From NCBI RefSeq assembly GCF_000520975.1, contig NZ_JACB01000065.1, positions 1-49,535 on the forward strand: DNA of 49,535 bases, read 5' to 3'. The stretch is from Aquimarina megaterium XH134. Its GTDB lineage: Bacteria; Bacteroidota; Bacteroidia; Flavobacteriales; Flavobacteriaceae. The notes below the pieces were generated by a model. It ran no database searches. It had not been told where the DNA came from and saw only the letters and a program-made list of their open reading frames with translations. The position numbers and the translations under genes are program-made. Of this stretch, positions 16,894 to 25,131 are shown one piece after another (positions within the stretch are counted from its first letter, which is position 1; each line of letters begins with the position of its first letter).

Positions 16894-17805
16894 TTATAAA
16901 ACAGATTTAATAAAAATGGGATGTTTATCAGGGCTTTCGATTTTTAATACTGCCCTTTGATCAATGTCATCAAAGGATTTTTTAACAGAAAAACCGGATT
17001 GATGTAATTGGGTTTGTTTTTTATCAAGATCTTTTGTTTCGAAAACAATTCCTTTAAATCCCAGTTTGTTATTTGTTTGATCATTAAAACTAAAATTAGA
17101 TGGGTACTCGGTATTCCAATAATATTGTAGTTCTATGAAGGTTTCTTTTTGTTGATACATCCATTCTCTGTTCTCAATAGCATCGGGATCACTAATATTT
17201 GGTGGATCTAAATGATCGGGGCCCAAAAAATATAATGTAAACCCTGTTCCATTTCCTCTGTCTACGTACATTCGTATTTTAAATTTCAAATCGGAAAAAG
17301 TTTCATAGAACTTAATGCTTTTGATGGGGTCTTTTGTTCTAAGTGTTATGAGTCCAAAAACTGGGATTTCTTTTAAAGGAAAAGTATCTATCTTAAGTGT
17401 TGGCACCGTATTTTGCTTGAAATGTTTTTGTATGTATTCAATTTGATACATATTAGGATCTTTTGTATGAAGTAAATACCCTATATCTCCAAATTGATAT
17501 GGTTTACCCGATAAATATTTGTCCTCGATAACTGTATAAACAGATTGAATATCATCTACAAATAAGCTGTATTTCCAATAATTATCTTCAGGAGAATGTT
17601 CATAAACTTCATCAAGATTTACTTTTTCTTTATATTTCCGTAATTCTAAAGAGGCAGGGTTTTTATGGTTTGGAAATCTAAGTATATATCGGGACTCATG
17701 TTCGGTATGAATACTGTTCTCTAGTTTCATTCCGAGATGAGATATATAATAGGCGAGGGTTTCCTCTTCATTTTTAATACTTAATAGTAAGCTGGATAAT
17801 TTCAT
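16894..17805 (-). CDS. Protein with two VOC (glyoxalase/dioxygenase-like) domains
   Basis: 303 aa, two vicinal-oxygen-chelate modules: about 1-130 (SSLLLSIKNEEETLAYYISHLGMKL...) and about 150-300 (FGLITLRTKDPIKSIKFYETFSDLKFKI...). The second includes the typical strand GFKGIVFETKDLDKKQTQL. Family members are glyoxalase I, extradiol dioxygenases and antibiotic-resistance proteins; the metal ligands cannot be assigned with certainty by eye. It is cytoplasmic. It starts 3 bp after the ABM-domain gene, so the two are translated from one mRNA. A role in detoxification of a reactive small molecule fits the pair but is inference. Confidence 0.72.
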   Translation of the reverse strand: MKLSSLLLSIKNEEETLAYYISHLGMKLENSIHTEHESRYILRFPNHKNPASLELRKYKEKVNLDEVYEHSPEDNYWKYSLFVDDIQSVYTVIEDKYLSGKPYQFGDIGYLLHTKDPNMYQIEYIQKHFKQNTVPTLKIDTFPLKEIPVFGLITLRTKDPIKSIKFYETFSDLKFKIRMYVDRGNGTGFTLYFLGPDHLDPPNISDPDAIENREWMYQQKETFIELQYYWNTEYPSNFSFNDQTNNKLGFKGIVFETKDLDKKQTQLHQSGFSVKKSFDDIDQRAVLKIESPDKHPIFIKSVL

Positions 17806-17808
17806 TAG

Positions 17809-18102
17809 TTAGGCATTTAGAGATTCAAAAATCTTGATAGATGGAGCTTCTGCCAGCATGGTTGTTAAAGTATCAAAATCACCTGTTTCTTTTCTCCAAT
17901 TTAGATAGTTTTGAAAATGGCTTTGCGATTCCCAGTTTTCAATTAATAAGATACTGTTTTTATCTTCGAAAAACTGGGATAATTGTGCTCCTAAGCAACC
18001 TTCATATTTTCTTGTATCTGGTAATATTTGTTGAAAGAATTCTTTTATTTTTTCTTCAGAATTACTTTTACCCGTTAATTCAAATTTTACAATAGTGCTC
18101 AT
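17809..18102 (-). CDS. Antibiotic biosynthesis monooxygenase (ABM) domain protein
   Basis: 97 aa, a single ferredoxin-like ABM domain: strand MSTIVKFELTG, a helix, then DTRKYEGCLGAQLSQFFEDKNSILLIENWESQSHFQNYLNWR. This is the characteristic Y/F-EGC ... ENW-S---F--YL pattern. Relatives act as cofactor-free quinone monooxygenases, haem-degrading enzymes or stress proteins. It is the first gene of the pair with the double-VOC protein. A Crp/Fnr-type site (18161-18176) lies 59 bp upstream of the ATG at the same spacing to the -7 region as in two other local promoters. The family assignment is good; the substrate is unknown. Confidence 0.78.
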   Translation of the reverse strand: MSTIVKFELTGKSNSEEKIKEFFQQILPDTRKYEGCLGAQLSQFFEDKNSILLIENWESQSHFQNYLNWRKETGDFDTLTTMLAEAPSIKIFESLNA

Positions 18103-18130
18103 TATTTATTTTTTATGTTTTTTAGATCTG

Positions 18131-18176
18131 TAAAATAACATCGAATTAAGAAGTGATGCTTGTGACTTTTGGCACA
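18131..18176 (-). promoter_or_regulatory. Crp/Fnr-type site 2 in ABM/VOC promoter
   Basis: TGTGACTTTTGGCACA (18161-18176) matches TGTGA-N6-TCACA with one change. The sequence ending 30 nt downstream on the minus strand is TTATTTTA (18138-18131), a poor -7 box, so activator dependence would be expected. Confidence 0.55.
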
Positions 18177-18242
18177 CAGAATAAAAAAACAGTAATCATT
18201 TTTAATTCTTATCAAATTATAGGATTCATACTGGATGTACAA

Positions 18243-18271
18243 AAAGCGCAAACCTTTACGATTTGCGCTTT
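18243..18271 (-). terminator. Terminator of alpha/beta hydrolase gene
   Basis: AAAGCGCAAA (18243-18252) and TTTGCGCTTT (18262-18271) form a perfect 10-bp stem with a 9-nt loop, just beyond the minus-strand stop at 18278. Confidence 0.75.
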
Positions 18272-18277
18272 CTACTT

Positions 18278-19111
18278 TTATTCTTCGTCTTTAATTTTTA
18301 AAAGGATATTGGCCAGGTGTTCTGGTTGAGAGAAATTTGGAGTATGGCTAGAATGTAATGTGAATACTTTTTTTACCTTTCCTTTATACATTGCTCTTTG
18401 TACTTCGATAGGTATAGCCCTATCTTCTGTACATTCTATATAGTACTTTGGGATTCGCCCAAAGTTACTGTCTGTAACTTCTAACTCATACATTAGAGGG
18501 GCAGATGGTTCTGGAACAATATAGGGTTTGGCTCCATCAAAAGCTTTTTTAGGGATATCATGAGCAAAGGCATTTTGAATTTCGTTCTCATCTACCAAAG
18601 CATAAGTTTTATCTTCAGACAGGTAGAAATTATCTACCGCTACCGAGCCTTCTACTCCCTGAGCTGCACTAAAAAAAGAGCCTCCTTTAGGTAATAAAAA
18701 TGCGGTAAGATAGACAATACTTTTTACTTTATTGGGTCGTATTTCTGCAACCCTGCTCACTGTAATACCATTAAAACTATGTCCAACTAATAGTACGGGT
18801 TGCTCTTGCTTGTCGAGAATATCTGTAATTGCTTTTACATAATCTGTCATTGTAATTGTGGCAGGAGGTGTTTTATCATTTCCGTGCCCGGGAAGATCTG
18901 GGGTAATTACAATATGTCCTTCATTTCTTAATTTTGAAGCTACATTTTCCCATTGCCAGGCACCTAGCCAGGCAGAGTGTACTAATACATACGTTTCTTT
19001 TTTTGTTTCCATGATGTTACCTTTTTTTGTGTTTACATTGTTGTTTGCACCATTGCTAAATGTTACTATTCCGATTAGGAAAACAGCAACTAATTTTAAT
19101 TTTCGTTTCAT
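18278..19111 (-). CDS. Exported alpha/beta hydrolase, methylesterase/hydroxynitrile-lyase-like
   Basis: 277 aa. The first ~25 residues (MKRKLKLVAVFLIGIVTFSN) look like a signal peptide; a second Met (METKKETYV, about 34) would give a cytoplasmic form. The fold is of the small-esterase branch: TYVLVHSAWLGAWQWENVA, DLPGHG, nucleophile Ser in LVGHSFNG, acid in ECTEDRAIP, His in HSSHTPNFSQPEHLA. Related proteins hydrolyse small esters or lactones. The promoter has a symmetrical site (19165-19186) with an exact -7 TACATTTG spaced as in the other two Crp/Fnr-type promoters, and the second Crp/Fnr gene lies next upstream. The substrate is unknown. Confidence 0.8.
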   Translation of the reverse strand: MKRKLKLVAVFLIGIVTFSNGANNNVNTKKGNIMETKKETYVLVHSAWLGAWQWENVASKLRNEGHIVITPDLPGHGNDKTPPATITMTDYVKAITDILDKQEQPVLLVGHSFNGITVSRVAEIRPNKVKSIVYLTAFLLPKGGSFFSAAQGVEGSVAVDNFYLSEDKTYALVDENEIQNAFAHDIPKKAFDGAKPYIVPEPSAPLMYELEVTDSNFGRIPKYYIECTEDRAIPIEVQRAMYKGKVKKVFTLHSSHTPNFSQPEHLANILLKIKDEE

Positions 19112-19137
19112 AAATTTTTAGCGTATTACTTATGGCA

Positions 19138-19186
19138 CAAATGTATATGTGGAAACAGCCTTAAACTTGTACCTTTTGATACAAGT
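19138..19186 (-). promoter_or_regulatory. Crp/Fnr-type site 3 (variant) and -7 element of hydrolase gene
   Basis: ACTTGTA (19165-19171) and TACAAGT (19180-19186) are a perfect 7-bp inverted repeat across 8 bp. On the minus strand the 16-bp core ends 30 nt before the end of TACATTTG (19145-19138), an exact TAnnTTTG -7 box. The architecture equals sites 1 and 2 but the half-site is TTGTA instead of TGTGA. Confidence 0.6.
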
Positions 19187-19218
19187 GGCCTAATACATTT
19201 TATTTTTTTCTGAAGATG

Positions 19219-19848
19219 CTAGGAAAGAAGTTCTATTTTCTTGAAGTGTAGTTGTACAATATGATCCAATTCATATTGCTTTAAGATTTTTGAAACTACT
19301 TCTCTAGTAGTACCTACTTCTTTGGCTAATTGTTGGTGTGAAATCTCTATGATTGAGGAATTATTTCTATTAGCTTCGGATCTTAAGTAATCTATTAATC
19401 TTTCATTTATTTTTTTAAAGGCCAGGTCTTTGTAAGAAAGCAGTAAATCTTCATAACTTATAATGAAAGAATTCGTGGTAAAGGTGTTCCAAGATTTAAA
19501 CATAAAACTCCATTCGGATACAAATCGCACCGGAATTTTAATAAGTGTAGTTTCTATTTCTGTTTTGGCATGCACAAGGCTTTTACAATCCCTAAACGTA
19601 GCAGACAACGACAATACACAGGTCTGGATTGGGTTTACATAATACAGTAAAATTTGGCGATCTTCATTTTCCTGCCATACTCTTACTTTTCCCGAAATTA
19701 CAATAGCTAACCACTTGATATATTTATCCTGCTCTACAATAAAGGTGTCCTTTGGTACTGTTTGTAGTACTCCTTCTTTAAGAATATGTTCTTGCAGTTT
19801 TTCTTCTACAATATTCAAGCCTTTAAATAACTGTTCGAACTCGGTCAT
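19219..19848 (-). CDS. Crp/Fnr-family transcriptional regulator (paralogue 2)
   Basis: 209 aa, clearly paralogous to the 16051-16674 product. Shared segments include KYIKWLAIVISGKVRVWQENEDR, TCVLSLSATFRDCKS, IPVRFVSEWSFMFKSWNTFT and the HTH segment QQLAKEVGTTREVVSKILKQ. It has an N-terminal effector domain and a C-terminal winged helix. One Cys of the paralogue (SACF) is Thr here (SATF), while the TC and DCKS cysteines are kept. It lies directly upstream of, and in the same orientation as, the alpha/beta hydrolase whose promoter has the variant site TTGTA-N8-TACAA. This suggests that the two paralogues have diverged in DNA recognition, which is inference. Confidence 0.88.
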   Translation of the reverse strand: MTEFEQLFKGLNIVEEKLQEHILKEGVLQTVPKDTFIVEQDKYIKWLAIVISGKVRVWQENEDRQILLYYVNPIQTCVLSLSATFRDCKSLVHAKTEIETTLIKIPVRFVSEWSFMFKSWNTFTTNSFIISYEDLLLSYKDLAFKKINERLIDYLRSEANRNNSSIIEISHQQLAKEVGTTREVVSKILKQYELDHIVQLHFKKIELLS

Positions 19849-20001
19849 TTTTATGAGTAAAAAATAGTTAGTACTACTTTAATTATTGCAAATATATACA
19901 AGTGACGTATAACTTACAGTACATCTGTTTTTGAAAGACTCCTTATGCATTGTTAGTATCGCTATGAATAAGCTTTAGTATGTAAATCGAATATTAAAAC
20001 C

Positions 20002-22254
20002 TTATTTTCCTCTGCTTGGTAAATTTGTTTTAAGGTAATGGGTTAATGTTTCACGTAAGTGTCTAGAGGTGTTTTCTCCTTCGTATATACCATGAGATCG
20101 GTTAGGATATGATACCATAGAGAATATTTTATTATGACGAATAAGCGCATTAGCCAATACTTCTATACTTTGATAATGAACATTATCATCTCCTGTTCCG
20201 TGAATCAGTAATAAATCTCCTTTAAGGTTTTTGGCAAAATTAACAGGAGAGCCTTTTTCATAACTTTCGGGCATGATTTGCGGTATTCCCGAGTATCGCT
20301 CCTGGTAGATGTTATCATATAATCTTTGATCAGATACTGGGGCTACTGCCATTCCCATTTTATAGATTTCGGGATACCTAAATAAAGCATTAAGGGTCAT
20401 AGAACCACCACCGCTCCATCCCCAGATACCAATGCGATCCGGGTCTATAAAATCAAACATCTCGATACTCTTTTTTGTTCCTTGCGCCTGGTCTGAAGAA
20501 GAAAGAACACCAATTTGACCATACACACATTTTCGCCATTCTCTTCCTTTAGGTCCGGGAGTCCCGCGATTATCGATACTCATTATAATATACCCTTGCT
20601 GGGATAGCATGGTATGCCATAAATAGTTACTTCCGCCCCAGGAATCTAATACGGTTTGGGACCAGGGTTCACCATATACATGAAATAACACAGGATACTT
20701 TTTTGATGGATCAAATCCTAGAGGCTTGATCATATATGCATCTAGTGATGTGCCATCGTCTAAAGAAATTTTAAAAAATTCTTGTGGATTGCGATCTATA
20801 GCCGCTATTTGTTTTTTTAGCTTTTGGTTAGAGACCAAAGTTTTAATCACTTTGTGATCGGGTAAAGAAATAATATCGGTAGTAGGGGGAAGGCCAGATT
20901 TAGAATAAGTATGTTGAGCAAATTTTCCGTTTGGAGCAATACGATATCGATGCGTTCCTGGTTGATCTTTGGGTGATAGTCTTTCTGCTTTTCCCTTTTT
21001 ATTAAGTTTGGTTCTATACAAGTACCTTTGTGTAGCATTTTCTGGACTTGCCATATAGTACAACCATCCATTTTTTTCGTCGATTAATTCAATATTAATC
21101 ATATCTGAATCGGTAGGTGATACCTGAGTTTCATTACCATCTTTAATAAGGTAAAGCGCTTTCCAGCCACTTTTTTCACTTACCCAGGTAAATGTACTGG
21201 CATCCTCTAGATATTTAAAATCATCTACCGCTTCTAACCAAGCAGTTTCTTTATCTTCATAAATTACCTGAGTATTCCCATCCAGAGCATTGCAAAGTGT
21301 TACTTTATTATGATTTTGTGCCCTGTTGAGGTGTTGCAGAAGTAATGATTTAGAATCTGGTTTCCAAATCATCCGAGGGACATATTGATTACTGGCATCT
21401 CCTGGTAATTTCATCCAGGTTGTAGCTCCTCCCGATGTATTAACGACTCCAACTTTTGCTTCAGACGGCTTTTCTCCTGCTTTAGGATACTGTACTGGTA
21501 TCGTATACGAATAGATAGAATCTGTAGTATTGATCATCAGGAAATTCTTTATCTTACTGGCATCGATCCTCCAGTATGCAATTTTGCGGCCATCGGGACT
21601 CCATCTAAAACCATCTCTACAAGAGAATTCTTCTTCATATGCCCAATCAAAGGTTCCGTTAATGATTTTATCTGTTCCGTCTGTTGTTAATGCAGTGATA
21701 TTTCCATCGGTAAGTGATTCGACATAAATATTATGTTCTCTTACATATCCTACCTTATTTCCATCTGGAGAGAACTTGGCAAACATAAGCGAAGATGATT
21801 TTGCTTTTGCTCCTCCCAGTTTGGTTAGTTTTTTTGTTTTTAAGTGTAATACCCAATAATCCCCTTTGGTGTTATACCTCCATACTCTAGAAGAGTTGGT
21901 AAAGAATAAGACTTTACTTTTATCGGTAGACCAGGTATAATTTTCTATACGAAGCGGAGTGTCTTTTCCTTCGGGAATCATCCACTTTGCAGGAATTAAG
22001 ATACTTTGTTCTCCTGTTTTAGTATCTGTTTTAATAATATCATAATACCCTTTGTTTTCTGAAGAAGCTACCAAGGTAGTATATGAATCTCCTCCTTCGA
22101 ACCATTTTAAAGCTTTTGATCGTTCTGAAGAAAAGTCTCTGCTACTAAAGATTTGTTCTAGTGAAAGTTTTGATTGTTGTGCAGATAAGATGCTTACATT
22201 TAGTATAACAAAGAATATGCAGCAGATCTTTTTGATCGTATTACAATGTATCAT
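20002..22254 (-). CDS. Dipeptidyl peptidase IV (S9B)
   Basis: 750 aa, full length. A Sec signal (about 1-26, ending SAQQ) precedes an eight-bladed propeller carrying the double-Glu substrate clamp in DWAYEEEF (203-210), then the alpha/beta hydrolase domain with Ser614 in GWSGGG, Asp689 in HGTGDDNVH and His721 in NRSHGIYEG. The 32-residue Asp-His spacing equals that of human DPP4. It acts in the periplasm, releasing X-Pro (or X-Hyp) dipeptides, which complements the S37 peptidase and the cytoplasmic Xaa-Pro peptidases of the locus to the left. Upstream are TATCTTTG (22308-22301), a -7 match, and the 14-nt motif also present before the S37 gene. Confidence 0.93.
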   Translation of the reverse strand: MIHCNTIKKICCIFFVILNVSILSAQQSKLSLEQIFSSRDFSSERSKALKWFEGGDSYTTLVASSENKGYYDIIKTDTKTGEQSILIPAKWMIPEGKDTPLRIENYTWSTDKSKVLFFTNSSRVWRYNTKGDYWVLHLKTKKLTKLGGAKAKSSSLMFAKFSPDGNKVGYVREHNIYVESLTDGNITALTTDGTDKIINGTFDWAYEEEFSCRDGFRWSPDGRKIAYWRIDASKIKNFLMINTTDSIYSYTIPVQYPKAGEKPSEAKVGVVNTSGGATTWMKLPGDASNQYVPRMIWKPDSKSLLLQHLNRAQNHNKVTLCNALDGNTQVIYEDKETAWLEAVDDFKYLEDASTFTWVSEKSGWKALYLIKDGNETQVSPTDSDMINIELIDEKNGWLYYMASPENATQRYLYRTKLNKKGKAERLSPKDQPGTHRYRIAPNGKFAQHTYSKSGLPPTTDIISLPDHKVIKTLVSNQKLKKQIAAIDRNPQEFFKISLDDGTSLDAYMIKPLGFDPSKKYPVLFHVYGEPWSQTVLDSWGGSNYLWHTMLSQQGYIIMSIDNRGTPGPKGREWRKCVYGQIGVLSSSDQAQGTKKSIEMFDFIDPDRIGIWGWSGGGSMTLNALFRYPEIYKMGMAVAPVSDQRLYDNIYQERYSGIPQIMPESYEKGSPVNFAKNLKGDLLLIHGTGDDNVHYQSIEVLANALIRHNKIFSMVSYPNRSHGIYEGENTSRHLRETLTHYLKTNLPSRGK

Positions 22255-22300
22255 TAATCAGAAGTTTAATTTTAAAGAAATGTTCAATTTGGTGATTTCT

Positions 22301-22363
22301 CAAAGATATAGTGATATCGTATGGATTTTGCACTATAAGTTAACTAAACATGATACTATATTA
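22301..22363 (-). promoter_or_regulatory. DPP-IV promoter region with shared motif
   Basis: On the minus strand TATCTTTG (22308-22301) matches the -7 consensus exactly. Upstream lie the palindrome GATATCACTATATC (22317-22304) and TAATATAGTATCAT (22363-22350), the latter identical to 13650-13663 ahead of the S37 peptidase. Confidence 0.45.
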
Positions 22364-22557
22364 TCTTTTTTGAGGTTATTTTATTGAAAAATCGGAGAAA
22401 ATAATACTTTATCTCTTAGTTCAATTTTATTTCAGCATATAAAAACCCTTTTAAAGATTTACTTCAATTCAACTTAGAAGGATCATTATAGAGTGTTATT
22501 TCACTTTTTTTAGAAGTTTGGTTTTATTAAGAATTCGATATCCTATCCTATAATAGA
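22364..22557. other. Rest of the 303-bp gap between glycosyltransferase and DPP-IV genes
   Basis: AT-rich with no open frame of coding character and no clear terminator hairpin for the glycosyltransferase gene. The DPP-IV promoter occupies the part nearest 22254. Confidence 0.4.
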
Positions 22558-24000
22558 TTAAGATGATACAGCAACGACCTGTTGTTTCTTTAATTCCTCA
22601 TCGTTTAAGTCTCGGGTCAACCAGCCACTTCTGCCAGCAGTGGCTATTGCATAAGGAGTAATCCAAAATAACGTAAAGGCATAAAAAACACTATATGGAT
22701 AAGCCCAAAAAGATTCTGAGATAGTATGCTTTTTGGCATAAAATAAAGCTTGTATACTCGAAAAAACCAGTATACTCACCAATGTAGAACTAAGGAATAA
22801 TAGTGGATATGTACATATAAAAAATAACATTAACAACGTAGCTGGATAGGCAGCTATCATTTTTAACCATTGGTTTAAGAGTAGTACTCGGGTACCAATT
22901 TTAGATCCTTTTCTAAAATTTGTAAAGGCAAATTTACTCATTGCAATATTTTCACGAATGTTACTTCTCTCCCAACGAATAAACATTTTTGATAGGTTTT
23001 TGTAGCGCTCTGGAGTGTTGGTATAAACGTATGCCTCACGCTGAAAAAATACTTTATAACCTTGTTTCAAAATCATATTAGTCATTGCACGATCTTCACC
23101 AATTTTTGAAACTTCCCCCATAAATGTTTGATTAATCCAGTCTTGAAGACAATTGAAGACTGCTTCTCTACGATAAGCAGATAAAGCACCTGGTGTACAT
23201 AATACAGAACCTAATCTACTTTGTGCAGAACGGATAAATTCGAAACTAAAGGCAAAACTCACATTTAGCATACGTGGAATTACAGCTTTTTCTCTGTTTA
23301 ATACACGTACATTTCCTGCCACAGCCCCACATTCTTTATTTACAACAAAAGGACTGACCATAAGGCGCAACGTATCTTTTTTAACTATAGAATCACTATC
23401 AACAGTTATAAATACTTCTCCTGTGGCTAAATTAAATCCACGGTATAATGCGTGTCTTTTTCCTTTGTTTTTAGGTTGTTGGTAAATCGAAACACGATCG
23501 CCTAATACTTCTTTAGCTTTTTGCATCCATTGCCAGGTATTATCCTGGCTTCCGTCGTCAATAGAAATCAACTGTAATTTTTCTTTCGGGTAATCACTTT
23601 CGGCAAGACTAAGTAAGGTTTTATAAACCAATTCTCCTTCATTGTAAGCAGGTACGATGACCGTGCAAGAAGGTAATTCTTCATGTGATACTGGTTTAAT
23701 GATCTTATAGCGTAGATATAAAAACAGTATATAAATTAAAAAGCTAATTTTAAGAGTAAGTAGCGTGATACCAGTGATCATTAAGGGTGTCCCCCAGATG
23801 GTGTTCATTCTTTCTAAATACACTTTTTCAAAATAAGGTTGTAAGAAATAAAATAAAGATGCACCGCCAAATATTAGTAGAAATGTTGCTATTAGAATGA
23901 GGGGTGATGATACTTTTGAAATAAATTTTTCTAGAGAATTAGGGGATTTATTTATAGATATTGATGTTTCCAAAGATTCGCAAGATGTTGATTGCTTCAT
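22558..24000 (-). CDS. Membrane glycosyltransferase family 2 (poly-GlcNAc/hyaluronan-synthase-like)
   Basis: 480 aa. Two N-terminal membrane segments (about 31-52 and 72-95) are followed by a GT-A domain: TVIVPAYNEGELVYKTL, LISIDDGSQDNTW, the metal-binding ITVDSDS, acceptor-site GEDRAM and the RW of FIRWERSN (a degenerate QxxRW). Three or four C-terminal membrane segments complete the processive-synthase layout. The enzyme probably makes or extends an exopolysaccharide or cell-envelope glycan from a UDP-sugar at the cytoplasmic membrane. No other polysaccharide genes adjoin it. The N-terminal ~30 residues are Ser/Thr rich, and the start could be slightly downstream. Confidence 0.85.
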   Translation of the reverse strand: MKQSTSCESLETSISINKSPNSLEKFISKVSSPLILIATFLLIFGGASLFYFLQPYFEKVYLERMNTIWGTPLMITGITLLTLKISFLIYILFLYLRYKIIKPVSHEELPSCTVIVPAYNEGELVYKTLLSLAESDYPKEKLQLISIDDGSQDNTWQWMQKAKEVLGDRVSIYQQPKNKGKRHALYRGFNLATGEVFITVDSDSIVKKDTLRLMVSPFVVNKECGAVAGNVRVLNREKAVIPRMLNVSFAFSFEFIRSAQSRLGSVLCTPGALSAYRREAVFNCLQDWINQTFMGEVSKIGEDRAMTNMILKQGYKVFFQREAYVYTNTPERYKNLSKMFIRWERSNIRENIAMSKFAFTNFRKGSKIGTRVLLLNQWLKMIAAYPATLLMLFFICTYPLLFLSSTLVSILVFSSIQALFYAKKHTISESFWAYPYSVFYAFTLFWITPYAIATAGRSGWLTRDLNDEELKKQQVVAVSS

Positions 24001-24375
24001 GAATGTTTCCTTAAATTACTCGTGAGAAAAAACAACATTGATGCCATTTTGAATATGATTTGAATAACAAGTGTTTAGGCGATCACTCTAATTTATTAGG
24101 TGTAGAGATTTTACACACTTGTGTGTATTTATACATCATTTTTGTATAAATTAAATGTGATACGGATGCTTTTATTAGCAAAAAAGATACTCAATCCTGC
24201 TTATATAAGTTCTGGGGAGTAACCGATAAAACTGAAAAAAATATACGGAGGATCGATATTGAAAAGTTAAATTTGTTATTAAATAAATTAGGATAGACTA
24301 CCGTAAAACGAAAAGCAAACTAATTTGGAAATTATGAGAAATTGAACAAGCGAGAAAAAAATAAATAGATTAATT
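24001..24375. promoter_or_regulatory. 375-bp intergenic region with overlapping inverted repeats
   Basis: No gene is seen. ACACAC-TT-GTGTGT (24113-24126) lies about 115 bp upstream of the glycosyltransferase ATG and is followed by TATTTATACATCATTTTTGTATAAA, itself containing imperfect dyads. These may be operators for the glycosyltransferase promoter. The rest is featureless AT-rich sequence. Confidence 0.35.
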
Positions 24376-25119
24376 TCAATCTTCGTTTAACCAGCTTCCT
24401 CTCAATTTGTCACGATTCTTTAGTTTTACTAAGGCATCATTTTTTGTTATTTTCAATAAACCTTCTTTTATTTCTCCTATTTTTTGTTCGAATTTTTCTT
24501 CTACTAGATCTTTGTTGTATATAGAAATAAGAAATTCTTTGGATCCTAATTTAGATAAATTTTTACTTAACTCTTCTAAAAGCATTTTATAATAAAACAT
24601 GACATTTCTAACAGGTTGAATATGCTTTATATATTCTCTAAGTTTACTTCTAGCTGTTGCTCCTGCTATTGATCCTCCAATAACACCTCCATAGAATAGA
24701 ATGGGAATGCCTTTAATAGTAATCATTTTCATATCAAAGGGCAAATCAATTGTATCAATTACTCTTTTTTGTTCATTCTCATCCGATAATGATAATAAGC
24801 CAGAAATCATCAAAGCATCTTGAATATTAGACAATTCTAAAACCCTCCTCAATTTGTCAACACTTTCTACTTCCCATAATTTAAAATTAAATCTTTCTAA
24901 ATTGAAACTATCTTTATACTTTAATCCGATAGAGTTTAGTTTTTGCTCAATATTTTTTTTTAATAAAACGATTTCTTGTTGGAAGTGTTTTACATCATTA
25001 AATAATTCGGATGCTCGCTTTTTTCGGTTTTTGTTATCTGGGTAAAGAATGTCTTCATTACCAGTAATTACATCAAATGAAGTTTCAATACCTTTCCAAA
25101 TGCTATTAAATATAGACAT
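24376..25119 (-). CDS. Unknown protein B of a paralogous pair (YPDNKNR motif, central hydrophobic segment)
   Basis: 247 aa, not recognised. No signal peptide. LYPDNKNRKKRASELFNDV (26-44) is followed by a long charged helix (about 45-70). A hydrophobic Gly-rich stretch (GIPILFYGGVIGGSIAGAT, about 137-155) precedes ARSKLREYIKHIQPVRNVM, and the C-terminal third is Lys/Glu-rich helix. The motif, hydrophobic centre and R-KL--I----P-R block reappear in the upstream neighbour (25132-26022), from which it is separated by only 12 bp: two diverged members of one family in an operon. All-helical proteins with a central hydrophobic hairpin recall alpha-pore-forming toxins, but that is speculative. Base composition is as AT-rich as the surroundings. 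Confidence 0.6.
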   Translation of the reverse strand: MSIFNSIWKGIETSFDVITGNEDILYPDNKNRKKRASELFNDVKHFQQEIVLLKKNIEQKLNSIGLKYKDSFNLERFNFKLWEVESVDKLRRVLELSNIQDALMISGLLSLSDENEQKRVIDTIDLPFDMKMITIKGIPILFYGGVIGGSIAGATARSKLREYIKHIQPVRNVMFYYKMLLEELSKNLSKLGSKEFLISIYNKDLVEEKFEQKIGEIKEGLLKITKNDALVKLKNRDKLRGSWLNED

Positions 25120-25131
25120 AGAATTGTTTTT

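Noticed and set aside
24105..24126. Additional Crp/Fnr site (TGTAGAGATTTTACACA) upstream of the glycosyltransferase gene
   Set aside because: Spacing between half-sites is off by one from the three good sites and no -7 element lies at the conserved distance.
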